Assembly (NCBI RefSeq): GCF_003208175.1
Contig: NZ_QKMR01000001.1
Coordinates: 258,482-322,481, forward strand
DNA from: Ruminiclostridium sufflavum DSM 19573
Lineage (GTDB): Bacteria > Bacillota > Clostridia > Acetivibrionales > DSM-1351
Reading direction: 5' to 3'
Length of the DNA: 64,000 bases
In this document: piece by piece, positions 45,701 through 53,649 of the stretch
Layout: each line of letters opens with the position of its first letter
Position numbering within the stretch: position 1 is the first letter of the stretch
The notes under the pieces: model-generated
Seen by the model: the letters and a program-made list of their open reading frames with translations, nothing else
Database searches by the model: none
Told to the model about the DNA's origin: nothing
Program-made: the position numbers and the translations under genes

Positions 45701-48700
45701 TGACACCATGCGCTGCTGCCGGGTTTTTTGCAGAAATATATGCTTCCGATAGAAAAAGGAATATACAGCCTGTCTTCCCGTCGAAGCTCATCAGCCGCCA
45801 ACGCCAGAAGTGATTGGAATGCCCCGTCTAAAAGAGTGGGATGAATAAAATACTCCTTCACCTCATCTTTATAATCCTTGTTGACCTCAACTTCCGTCAA
45901 TATTTCATCCTTATCAGCAAAGCCCTGCTTCAAGGTTTTAAAACCGGAACCAAATTCAAGACCCAGTTCCTTAAGCAGCTGATAGAAAGCATCAATCATC
46001 AGAGGTTTAGTATTCTTAGCCGATAATTGCTCACGTTCCAAAGAAGGCAGACCTTCCGGAAGGGTCAAGGTGAACATTTTCCCGCTTGCATTTTTAACCC
46101 ATGCAGAATCAGCTTTCAGGGAGCGGCTGTAAATACTGAAGGCCTCCCCGTCAGAATCCTTCACCAGCCTCAGGACAGGAGAGCTCAACACCTCCAAGGT
46201 CTGGTGGAACTTAAAATTCTCCAGTAAAATCTGACTGCCCTTTTTTAAATTTGCAGCCAATGCCATCTCAACATAGCCTGCACCGGGAAATATAACCTCC
46301 TGCTGAATACGGTGGTCATTCAAATATCCTTGTCTGACAAGCGACAACTCGCCTTCCCATACAGGCAAAGGCTCATCCTTTTTTGCTCTCAGCAGAGGAT
46401 GCCCCGGTATACCTAATCTGTCTGCCTTAGACAGCTCAGTTTCATACCATACGGTTTCCTTGTCCCAGGGATATGAGCCAAATCGGACCAAATTTCCCGA
46501 GGGATACAGCTTTCCCCAGTCAATATGAACTCCGCGCGCAAACAGAGCTGCTATTGAAACACATAAGGTCTTAAACTGAGGTTCTTTACGATTCTGTGAA
46601 GCAAAGGTTTCTCCCTCCGTTCCCTGTAACCCGTCTTTTATTGCAGAAGCAAGCACCGGATGAGGACCTATTTCTATAAAAGTATTATATCCGTCTTTTA
46701 TCATCTGTGAAATTGCAGCTGAGAAACAAACCGTATTCCTTAAATTTTTCCACCAATAGCCGGCATTATGTGCAGCTTCCTGCACCTGCTCTCCTGTCAC
46801 ACTTGAATACAGAGGAATCTCAGGTGCCTGCGGAGACAGCTTTTGCAAGTCTTGAAGAAATTCTTCATTTAGGGATTCCATCTGATAGCTGTGATATGCA
46901 ACCTCCACCGCAAGCAGACGATTAAAATGCCCTTCGGCAGACAGTTTTTCAGATACTGCCTGAAGAGCCTCGGGGCTGCCGGATAAGGTAATGGAATTAA
47001 AGCTGTTTATAGCTGCTATAGAAACAAATTCATCCATCCCCTCCAAATAAGGTACAATTTCCGTTTGGGACAGCTGCACTGCCAGCATCCTTCCTGCACC
47101 CGCCTTCTGCTGCTGCAGACGGCTTCTGTTGTAAGTAACGGTTAAAGCTTCTCTCAAGGTAAGAGCTCCGGCAATATATGCGGCAGCAATTTCTCCTACA
47201 CTGTGGCCTATAATACCTGAAGGGGTTAACCCATATGTTTTTGCTATTTCAGCCAGCATAACCTGAAGCACAAAATTACCGGGCTGTGCCTGCCACGGTT
47301 CATTCATCGGCAATCCCGAGCCATCTGAAAACAACTCCTGCAAGGACCATCCTGCTAATGGCTTCCATACTTCGTCGCACCTAGCCAAAATTCTTCGGGC
47401 ATTTTCATCCTTTTCAAGCAGTTCCATTCCCATTCCCCAATATTGAGGCCCCATACCGGTAAAAACAAAGGCACATTTAGCCTCATTTACCTTTTTTCTT
47501 GGACCGGTAATAACACTTCCGTATGTCTTTGCTTTAGAATTAAATATATACAGACTTTCACGCAATTCTTCCATATTGGAAGCAACAGCCGCATATCTGT
47601 GTTTTAAATGGCTTTGCCGAACTCCAAGAGTGTATCCGATATCCTCAATATCAACATCAAAGCTTTTTTCAAGTGTGGCAGAAATTCTTCTGATTCTCTG
47701 CAAAAGTGAATTGGAAGCTGCAGCCGTAACCGGAAAAATCATCGGCCTTTGCTGCCTCTGAGTCCGGATATGCTTGATTTTGGGAGCCTCCTCCAGAATT
47801 ATATGTGCATTAGTGCCTCCAAAACCGAAGGAATTAACACCTGCCCGTGCAGCTCCCTTGTGCTTGGGCCATGGAGTAAGCTCCACAGGCACCTTCAGCC
47901 TCAATTTATCAAAATCAATTTCAGGATTAGGCTCCTTGAAATGAAGATTAGGTGTAATAACCTTGTTCTTCAGGCATAAAACAGTTTTTATCACAGCCGC
48001 CACAGCCGCTGCCGCTTCAAGATGTCCTATATTGGTTTTGCACGAACCGATAATAAGGCTGGAGCTGCCGGAACGCTGGGTTGCCACAGCCGTGCCGATC
48101 GAAGTTGTTTCAGCCTTATCACCTGCCTTTGTGCCTGTTCCATGAGCTTCAATATATTGAACATCCTCCGGAAAAACACCTGCATGCTGATACAGCTCCT
48201 CCAGAAGTTTGATTTGCGAATCTGCATTGGGTGCGGTGATGCCATCGCTGTGCCCATCCTGATTAACGGCAGAGTCCACAATAACCGCATGGATTGGATC
48301 TCCGTCCTGTATAGCGTCGGTCAGGCGTTTTAAAATCAAAATTCCCGCTCCCTCACCCCTGCCATAGCCGTCTGCGCTTTTGTCAAAGGTTTTGCACCGT
48401 CCGTCAGCAGCAAGAAAGCCTCCCTTGCACATGGAAATCATATACTCGGGACGTATCATTACATTTACTCCCCCTGTCACGGCAAGATTGCAGCCGCCAC
48501 TCAGCAAGTCCCTGCAAGCCAGATGTATGGCAACCGCAGAAGAAGAGCAGGCTGTATCTACAGTCAAACTGGGGCCTCTCAAATTGAAGGTGTATGAAAT
48601 TCTGTTGGACAGCATACCAACGGTAGAGCTTATAGCTGTATGCGTTGTAATAGCCTCTCTGTTATATACATTCAGCAAATGAATCTGATTATCTAATGTA

Positions 48701-49125
48701 AAGCCTCCTATATAAACTCCGCTTTTAGTGCCTGACAGATTGCCCGCAACCACACCTGCATCCTCAAAGGCTTCCCATGTGAGCTCCAAGAGCAGGCGCT
48801 GCTGCGGATCGAGAGGAGTAGCCTCACGGGTGGAAATACCAAAAAACCCCGAATCAAACTGGTCAATTCCTTCCTGTAAAAATGAGCCCCGCTTGACATA
48901 AGCTTTACCCGGCACTTCCGAATCCGGACTATAAAACTTTTTGATATCCCATCTGTTTTCTGGAATTTCACAGGAAGCATCCCTTTTATTTTTTAACAGA
49001 TTCCAGTAGGCCTCAGGATTTGAAGCGCCTCCCGGAAAGCGGCATGCCATTCCGATAATAGCAATGCGTGTTTCCTCGCAGTTATTCAGCTTATTTGAGT
49101 TGTATGTATTTTTATATGAATTCAT
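42781..49125 (-). CDS. Single-module reducing polyketide synthase (KS-AT-DH-psiKR-ER-KR-ACP)
   Basis: This 2114-residue type I PKS has the domain order of fungal and mycobacterial highly reducing synthases. KS (about 20-450) has Cys193 (DTACSSSA), His328 (EAHGTGT) and His368 (NIGHLE). AT (about 550-835) has Ser642 (GHSVGEIAAAY) and a 'VAYHS' motif. DH (about 905-1180) has His938 and Asp1100 (HPTLLDGAFQ), but the usual Gly four residues after the His is Gln. ER (about 1445-1735) has lost the GGVG nucleotide-binding loop ('HQVIGRIQLA'). KR (about 1740-1975) is intact ('TGGWGGMG', Ser1888, Tyr1901) with an IDD motif of B type. ACP Ser2062 (LGIDSLMA). There is no methyltransferase or thioesterase. 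Three paralogous genes lie directly upstream. Confidence 0.95.
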   Translation of the reverse strand: MNSYKNTYNSNKLNNCEETRIAIIGMACRFPGGASNPEAYWNLLKNKRDASCEIPENRWDIKKFYSPDSEVPGKAYVKRGSFLQEGIDQFDSGFFGISTREATPLDPQQRLLLELTWEAFEDAGVVAGNLSGTKSGVYIGGFTLDNQIHLLNVYNREAITTHTAISSTVGMLSNRISYTFNLRGPSLTVDTACSSSAVAIHLACRDLLSGGCNLAVTGGVNVMIRPEYMISMCKGGFLAADGRCKTFDKSADGYGRGEGAGILILKRLTDAIQDGDPIHAVIVDSAVNQDGHSDGITAPNADSQIKLLEELYQHAGVFPEDVQYIEAHGTGTKAGDKAETTSIGTAVATQRSGSSSLIIGSCKTNIGHLEAAAAVAAVIKTVLCLKNKVITPNLHFKEPNPEIDFDKLRLKVPVELTPWPKHKGAARAGVNSFGFGGTNAHIILEEAPKIKHIRTQRQQRPMIFPVTAAASNSLLQRIRRISATLEKSFDVDIEDIGYTLGVRQSHLKHRYAAVASNMEELRESLYIFNSKAKTYGSVITGPRKKVNEAKCAFVFTGMGPQYWGMGMELLEKDENARRILARCDEVWKPLAGWSLQELFSDGSGLPMNEPWQAQPGNFVLQVMLAEIAKTYGLTPSGIIGHSVGEIAAAYIAGALTLREALTVTYNRSRLQQQKAGAGRMLAVQLSQTEIVPYLEGMDEFVSIAAINSFNSITLSGSPEALQAVSEKLSAEGHFNRLLAVEVAYHSYQMESLNEEFLQDLQKLSPQAPEIPLYSSVTGEQVQEAAHNAGYWWKNLRNTVCFSAAISQMIKDGYNTFIEIGPHPVLASAIKDGLQGTEGETFASQNRKEPQFKTLCVSIAALFARGVHIDWGKLYPSGNLVRFGSYPWDKETVWYETELSKADRLGIPGHPLLRAKKDEPLPVWEGELSLVRQGYLNDHRIQQEVIFPGAGYVEMALAANLKKGSQILLENFKFHQTLEVLSSPVLRLVKDSDGEAFSIYSRSLKADSAWVKNASGKMFTLTLPEGLPSLEREQLSAKNTKPLMIDAFYQLLKELGLEFGSGFKTLKQGFADKDEILTEVEVNKDYKDEVKEYFIHPTLLDGAFQSLLALAADELRREDRLYIPFSIGSIYFCKKPGSSAWCHGRITARNYQEIHGDIAIYDSENNLCVQLKDVAVRGLAADKKAIGSELPAQYINKWVQVSKPAAAGEILYKPQTWLVFTDQKGIGAQLLREAVSRRISCVEVSEGRQFERWGADKFKVRRNSSEDIEQLFRYISDRDIGAVVYLWGLDIQDKGDTDYSLYAAGTVDVTDLTHIVQSMGKAISNQNCKFCIGLCRAQAVGKDILCRNPGQNALIGFARVLGLEYADYQVRVVDLNSLIPGTGAADLLSEIMAADKETEIAYRNNIRYAARLERYELKDQKSLAEKAASFMYQSDSGHFAETARRAPAKDEIEIAVHTCYPVNLSAVVRNPSGERILSYCCGAVTRVGDAVSELSENQRVVVLSPQENIRSFATLPAGAVIKAPEGMSFHEAVTLPEWIIAYEVLFNKGNLHEGETVLVHQVIGRIQLAVVLLAKWKGAEVFATHDGQHGREQLAEIGADYVLDSSNFGFIDKVRQVTCGKGINIIVSSAGLLMQKSIELSSNGGKYICFDDGSDESEKIPVRVFAKGIQFHIMNTKALCFDSSERLGSILGQLKELGSIMNKFEVKPLSITRIEELLKIRAKGEITWAAVLEVYGEPVPLSTRLSYSFIKEDAAYVVTGGWGGMGLETLRWLAEHDARNIIVLSRSGGNTPEAQKTVSELQIKGVRILDERVDISDGLALAQAIDRCKAAFPEIRGVIHTAGIIDDAALDSLTDVQIQAVMKGKALGAWNLHHALRDNVLDFFICYSSVASMTGNSSQANYAAANAFLDGLMQYRRGLGQKGLSINWGVIEDVGMAAGNERLKAHLERIGIKGITSRQGLRCILPALFGECTQIGIFNMDWKKWASDISMPAGRIAELVKEEAEASVDDELDAFRRRIIREDSSQRIFAVTGHIVNMAAAILKIESSRIESNSDLVELGIDSLMAQELAAEILKKTGVRFRALYLLRGATISEISEVVLNEILEGNKDNFVAVR

Positions 49126-49196
49126 TTTCTTTTCCTTTGTGTTCTCCTATTTTTTGCGTACTCTTTATAAAGCCTGTGAGTACGTATAAAAGCTTC

Positions 49197-50054
49197 CTAC
49201 AAATTGCATGTCCAATTAACGGCTTGTGTCCCCATCGGAGCAGAATTGTCATTCAACCAGCTGTGCAGATTTGCATCCGTCTGCCCCATAAGATAGGCGG
49301 AATAAGAGGCCATTTCCTTATAATCCAGATGAAAAACGCTTCTATACAGCTGGAAATTTGTACAGTCAGAGGTGTATACAGGTGCATTTTTACCGCTTCC
49401 TTTATGCTTTTCCTCTACCATTTCCACAAATGTTTTATACATATATATTTTACAACCGTCTTCTACGTTCAGTGCATTCTGAACAAACAGATTCATCGTT
49501 TCACTTGTATTCGGGCAGCTGGATGCCGCTCTGGCTATAGCCCAAAGGCTGTCACTCAAGGTGTTTAAATCGGCAGGCTGTATTCCCTTGTAATATCCAA
49601 GTATTATATTGATGGTAGAAGCCCAGTCAGAGCCATATGAACAGTTTATCTGATCATTTACTTCATTGGCCAGCACCGGGCATTGAAACAGTTCCTTTAC
49701 ATATCTTAAATAATCATTCATATTTCCTGCCTGAGCCGGATCAGAGGGATTAAAGCCTGTTTTCTGCTGAGTTAGCGCTAAAATCATAGCCAAAACAGTT
49801 GCCGGGCTCTGTGCAAGAAGTTCCTGTGCCTGTGCTGTCTGCCCCGTTACCTTGTAGTTTATATACCTGCTGTCCGCATTTAATGCATCACCTGCATTTG
49901 AACCAACCAAACGGGTATTGCATACTACAGGACAAGGTGTACTGTTATCTGCCGCCGTCATAAAATTCTGCGGCTGCAATTCTATTGCCTTATTTATTTT
50001 GCTAAATTCAGGTTTGCCTAGATTACCAACCCATTCAATAAATTTATTAGTCAT
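49197..50054 (-). CDS. Unknown protein, paralogue 3 of a PKS-linked family
   Basis: This 285-residue protein has no signal peptide or membrane helix. I do not recognise the family. Near the middle it has 'SPATVLAMILAL' and 'KTGFNPSDPAQ', then 'LFQCPVLANEV'. The same block order occurs in the proteins at 50411 and 51330. Toward the C-terminus 'LFVQNALNVEDGCKIYMYK' matches 'VFVQNVINVDNVVSYYLYS' of the latter, and both end near 'WLNDN'. It has ATG 50054 with GGAGG upstream and lies 71 bases before the PKS on the same strand, suggesting a shared transcript and function. Confidence 0.8.
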   Translation of the reverse strand: MTNKFIEWVGNLGKPEFSKINKAIELQPQNFMTAADNSTPCPVVCNTRLVGSNAGDALNADSRYINYKVTGQTAQAQELLAQSPATVLAMILALTQQKTGFNPSDPAQAGNMNDYLRYVKELFQCPVLANEVNDQINCSYGSDWASTINIILGYYKGIQPADLNTLSDSLWAIARAASSCPNTSETMNLFVQNALNVEDGCKIYMYKTFVEMVEEKHKGSGKNAPVYTSDCTNFQLYRSVFHLDYKEMASYSAYLMGQTDANLHSWLNDNSAPMGTQAVNWTCNL

Positions 50055-50410
50055 AGGAATACCTCCGTTAAAATAAAAGGACTTTTGTCAAAAAACAATC
50101 CTGCTGATATAAATATTACATAGGGGCTTAAATATTTTGTTGAAACTTATTATATAAATTTATCACCCGGCTTTTTAACATAAAAAGTTAACGGTGCGCA
50201 AGCTTATAACCGGCTTATTACCAAAATAATCGCTTGAATTTATATATTCATTCACAAACAAATCGGCGTATATCGTACATGCACATCAATATATGCAGAA
50301 CTCAACGCCGACCTGCTGAACAGATTAATTTTTAAGGCTGTTTTTAATCAGAATAATCAACTCTTATACTAAAATATTAATATTGCACATTAAAAATTAT
50401 TTGCCTGCCT
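50055..50410. other. Intergenic region within the PKS-side cluster
   Basis: This 356-base gap between two paralogues contains a long-loop inverted repeat (TCGGCGT with ACGCCGA) and a GTTAA-rich hairpin near 50160-50210 on the minus strand. It could separate two transcripts. No ORF with a ribosome site was seen. Confidence 0.45.
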
Positions 50411-51223
50411 TTACAGGCTGAGAACATTATCAGTCTGAATCCATTGGCTTATAGGAGCAAAGCCTGCACTATTGATGATATGAGAGGCATTATTCCTCCA
50501 GTTAGCACCCTCCATTATAATTCTGGCAGAAAAGCCCTTGGCCAATGCCGAGAACTTGTAGCTTTTCAATATACCTGCCGTACAGGTGACTTCAATAGTT
50601 CCCGCGTGTATTTCCAGATAAGCATCGAGGTCTCCGCCTGTTTGCATATTATAAACAACCAGCTTATAAGTATTGTTTCCCATTTCATCCAGACATTTTT
50701 GAATTTGCCCGGTAAGGTTTTCGTTATTTATGCAGCTATCCTCAAAAATAAAGTTCTGCGTAATGGAATCCGGCATAACCTCTTTTTTATTTGTAAATGT
50801 TCCTGCTGCATTAAATGCTTTATTTTCCTCTATTCTGACCAGAGGACACTTTGTCAGTGTCGTAACAAATTGATTAAATTGAGCCAATGTATTTTGCCCT
50901 TTTTCAGGTGAAAAGCCTGCATTTCTCTGACAGGCACAAAGTATGGCTGCCATTCCTGTGACCGGTGAAGCCTGTAATTTATTAATAAAATCGGCATTAG
51001 AAGCTCCGTATTCAATAAACAAATCATTTATTTCCTTGTCAGCCTGCTGCAGTTGAGCTTTATTATCTCCAACCAGTTCAGCCAAAGATAATACTGTATC
51101 TCCCAATGTCTGTATTTCAGCCCCGAAAAATTCATTCCCGCCTGTACCTGTATTCTTATTAGCAGAAGACAACCTATTATTATCTTTTAAAAAGCAAAAC
51201 CATTCATTTAACTTTTGTTCCAC
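50411..51223 (-). CDS. Unknown protein, paralogue 2 of a PKS-linked family
   Basis: This 270-residue protein is chosen to start at GTG 51223 because AGGAGG lies 6 bases upstream and the N-terminus (EQKLNEWFCFLKDNN) then aligns with 'DLKLNAWLQVNHPG' of the next paralogue. Upstream in-frame codons overlap the previous gene's end. It shares 'SPVTGMAAILCACQ', 'NAGFSPEKGQ' and 'LTKCPLVRIEEN' with its neighbours, but the C-terminal half diverges ('YKLVVYNMQTGGDLDAYLEIH', 'GILKSYKFSALAKGFSARII'). There is no signal peptide and the function is unknown. Confidence 0.8.
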   Translation of the reverse strand: MEQKLNEWFCFLKDNNRLSSANKNTGTGGNEFFGAEIQTLGDTVLSLAELVGDNKAQLQQADKEINDLFIEYGASNADFINKLQASPVTGMAAILCACQRNAGFSPEKGQNTLAQFNQFVTTLTKCPLVRIEENKAFNAAGTFTNKKEVMPDSITQNFIFEDSCINNENLTGQIQKCLDEMGNNTYKLVVYNMQTGGDLDAYLEIHAGTIEVTCTAGILKSYKFSALAKGFSARIIMEGANWRNNASHIINSAGFAPISQWIQTDNVLSL

Positions 51224-51329
51224 AATATGCCTCCTATTTGAGTAACAGCATTGCCGCCGGCTATATTCAAAAGGAAGTATTCCTTGTCTTAATATATTAA
51301 CAAAGAATACTCCTTTAAAAAGCTGCTGA

Positions 51330-52115
51330 TTATTGCAATGCCGGTATTGGTTGTGTGCCGGCTGTCGAAGTTTTGTTGTCATTTAGCCAATCGTCAATAG
51401 AACCGTCAAATGCTGCCTTAACCTTCTGCCAGTACATTGGCCATAAATCACTCTGGAACTCCAAGCGCAGCTTCAAGATATCAAAGGAACTCTGCTTTGT
51501 ATCATAGCCTTTTCCCTTTTGCTCTATAAATGATGTTTTACTGCTGTATAAATAGTAGGATACAACATTATCCACATTAATTACATTTTGTACAAAAACA
51601 GACTCCGTTTCCTCGGTACTCATCTTTGAGGATGCTGCCTGCGCTAGATTCTTTAAGCCTGTTACAATTGAATTTTTATCCTTATCCGCAATACCCTCAA
51701 AAGTATCAGCAATGGAATCAATCATTGTATTCCAATCGCTGCTGGTCTTTGTAATACTTTGGTGATCAGACAGCTTTATTATAAAAAGAGGGCAATTAAC
51801 CAGTTTTTGAACAAAAGCCTGATACTGTGTGGTTGTTGAACCTGCATTATCCAAATCTGTGGGATTATATCCGGCAGAAACTCTTGCCATGTTAGCCAGA
51901 TTGGCAGCTCCTAAAGCAGGGTTTGATGCCCAATCTGTGTTACTCAAGGCACCCGAAGCACCTGATCCGGTTAATGCCGCCTGTGATGGCGCAATATTAC
52001 TGCCGTTTGACATAAGCTTATTCACGTCGCATACTTCTGGAGTTGCAAGTAATATGTTGCTGCCCGGATGATTTACCTGCAGCCATGCATTTAATTTCAA
52101 GTCAAAATCGGTCAT
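51330..52115 (-). CDS. Unknown protein, paralogue 1 of a PKS-linked family
   Basis: This 261-residue soluble protein is rich in Asn, Ser and Ala. It carries the shared block 'ANMARVSAGYNPTDLDNAG' then 'LVNCPLFIIKLSD', and 'SVFVQNVINVDNVVSYYLYS'. The C-terminus is 'SIDDWLNDNKTSTAG'. It is the first gene of the minus-strand series leading to the PKS, with AAGGAG 8 bases before ATG 52115 and a good promoter further upstream. The family is not recognised. Confidence 0.8.
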   Translation of the reverse strand: MTDFDLKLNAWLQVNHPGSNILLATPEVCDVNKLMSNGSNIAPSQAALTGSGASGALSNTDWASNPALGAANLANMARVSAGYNPTDLDNAGSTTTQYQAFVQKLVNCPLFIIKLSDHQSITKTSSDWNTMIDSIADTFEGIADKDKNSIVTGLKNLAQAASSKMSTEETESVFVQNVINVDNVVSYYLYSSKTSFIEQKGKGYDTKQSSFDILKLRLEFQSDLWPMYWQKVKAAFDGSIDDWLNDNKTSTAGTQPIPALQ

Positions 52116-52426
52116 TTTCTTGTCTCCTTTTCATCTTGCAATAATAATGTTGCTATTTTTAAAAAATGTTTATAAATGGTATTTCATGTACAATTTTAGC
52201 AGAACATAATATAAATTACAATATTTTTTTCATCTATTTATTATTTTTGACAAAATATTAAATATTTTTTATTATTATATAAATATTACATTAATATTAA
52301 ATATTAATATTTTTTGTATTTCACAAGCAGTCATAGGAGCTTTTGAAATGTTGAAAGCTTGTGATATATTCCATATTATAGTAGAATATTATTAAATTTA
52401 TTCTAATTTTATATATGGGTGATTAC
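52116..52426. other. Divergent AT-rich promoter region
   Basis: This 311-base gap separates the divergent expansin and the first paralogue gene. It contains the minus-strand promoter at 52193-52221 and a very AT-rich stretch (52240-52320) of mostly TA steps. The expansin ribosome site GGGTGA precedes ATG 52427. Confidence 0.5.
52193..52221 (-). promoter_or_regulatory. Sigma-A promoter of the paralogue/PKS series
   Basis: On the minus strand TTGTAA (52221-52216) and TAAAAT (52198-52193) are 17 bases apart, about 80 bases before the first gene. Confidence 0.55.
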
Positions 52427-53374
52427 ATGAAAATATACAATTTCAAGAAAAAAGCAAGCGTTCTGATTATTTCCTTGATTTTTGCTTTGGCATTTTCTTC
52501 CGTACAAGCCTTTGCAGCTTGGGATGATTGGCATTACGGCTATGCTACATATACAGGCTCAGGCTATTCGGGAGGAAATGCACTTCTTGACCCCATAAAT
52601 CCGGACATGGAAATTACAGCTCTTAATACAGAGGATTACAACAGCTATGGAGTTAATTCCTCTCTTGCCGGGGCATATCTGGAGGTGGAAGGTCCGGCGG
52701 GAAAAACAGTTGTTTATGTAACAGACAGGTATCCCGAAGGAGCAAACGGCGCATTGGATCTTTGTCCCATCTCCTTTGGCAAGATCGGAGATATGCTGGC
52801 TGGAAAAATTGATATAAAATGGCGTATTGTAAAAGCCCCTGTCACAGGAAACCTTTCTTACCGCATTAAGGAAGGAAGCAGCCAGTATTGGGCGGAAATT
52901 CAAGTGAGGAATCACAAATATCCTGTATTGAAAATGGAATACTATAAAAACGGAGAGTGGATTAATATGGAAAAGCAGCTGTACAACCATTTTCATGGGG
53001 AACAAATGGGAACAGAGCCTCTTCAGATAAGAATCACGGATATTCTTGGCCAGTCTGTAACCGATACCCTGCCGGCCCTTCCCGGAGCTATAGAAGCGGA
53101 AAGCTCAGCTTACATTGTTTCCGGAAATGTTCAATTTCCGGATTATAATTCAAATTCAAAAGGAATAATCGGTGATGTCAACTCTGACGGCCATGTCAAT
53201 TCACTTGACTATGCCGCAATGAAAAGCTATCTGTTGGGAAGCATAATAGATTTTCCTGCTTCAGATGACCTATGGGCAGGTGATGTCAATGGGGATAATG
53301 AAATAAATTCAATTGACTACTCTTTAATAAAGAGCTTCCTGCTCGGAATTATCACCGAATTTCCAAAGCATTAG
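52427..53374 (+). CDS. Dockerin-bearing bacterial expansin (YoaJ/EXLX1-like)
   Basis: This 315-residue secreted protein has a signal peptide ending 'QAFAA' (about residue 32). The expansin double-psi barrel (about 40-130) has 'GYATYTGSGYSGGNALLDPI', 'DMEITALN', 'VVYVTDRYPEGANGALDL' and 'SFGKIGDM'. The second, cellulose-binding domain (about 135-225) has 'YRIKEGSSQYWAEIQVRNH'. A type I dockerin (about 250-312) has repeats 'GDVNSDGHVNSLDYAAMKS' and 'GDVNGDNEINSIDYSLIKS'. Expansins loosen plant cell walls non-hydrolytically. The dockerin would place this one in a cellulosome. ATG 52427 is chosen over 52415 for the GGGTGA site and because the signal peptide starts there. Confidence 0.93.
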   Translation: MKIYNFKKKASVLIISLIFALAFSSVQAFAAWDDWHYGYATYTGSGYSGGNALLDPINPDMEITALNTEDYNSYGVNSSLAGAYLEVEGPAGKTVVYVTDRYPEGANGALDLCPISFGKIGDMLAGKIDIKWRIVKAPVTGNLSYRIKEGSSQYWAEIQVRNHKYPVLKMEYYKNGEWINMEKQLYNHFHGEQMGTEPLQIRITDILGQSVTDTLPALPGAIEAESSAYIVSGNVQFPDYNSNSKGIIGDVNSDGHVNSLDYAAMKSYLLGSIIDFPASDDLWAGDVNGDNEINSIDYSLIKSFLLGIITEFPKH

Positions 53375-53529
53375 CCGGCATATCCGCTTTTGCTGCATAC
53401 TCTCCCTTTTTTAACTGGAACAACCCCTCCTTTCTTATTGAAAACTAGCTGCTCTAGCTTGTAAATGAGAAATCCGGCTGGCAGCTCCAAGTATTTCCTA
53501 ACTATATCCTAAGCACACATGTAAAAAAA

Positions 53530-53630
53530 ATAAGGGCTGCTGCATTATATTGAAGCTTTAATACTTGTACGTGTAATTTCAGGAGGCAGAATATAAAACA
53601 CATAGAATTATCAAATTCAGCAGCCCTTAT
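53530..53630 (-). terminator. Terminator with long loop after the four-gene operon
   Basis: On the minus strand ATAAGGGCTGCTG and CAGCAGCCCTTAT form a perfect 13-bp stem around a loop of about 75 bases and are followed by TTTTTTT. It sits 20 bases after the stop codon at 53650. Confidence 0.6.
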
Positions 53631-53649
53631 GGTGGAGTTACAGTAAAAA

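Noticed and set aside
49068-49568. 166-codon plus-strand ORF at the PKS/paralogue junction
   Set aside because: It is antisense to two genes, with Cys/His/Phe-rich shadow composition.
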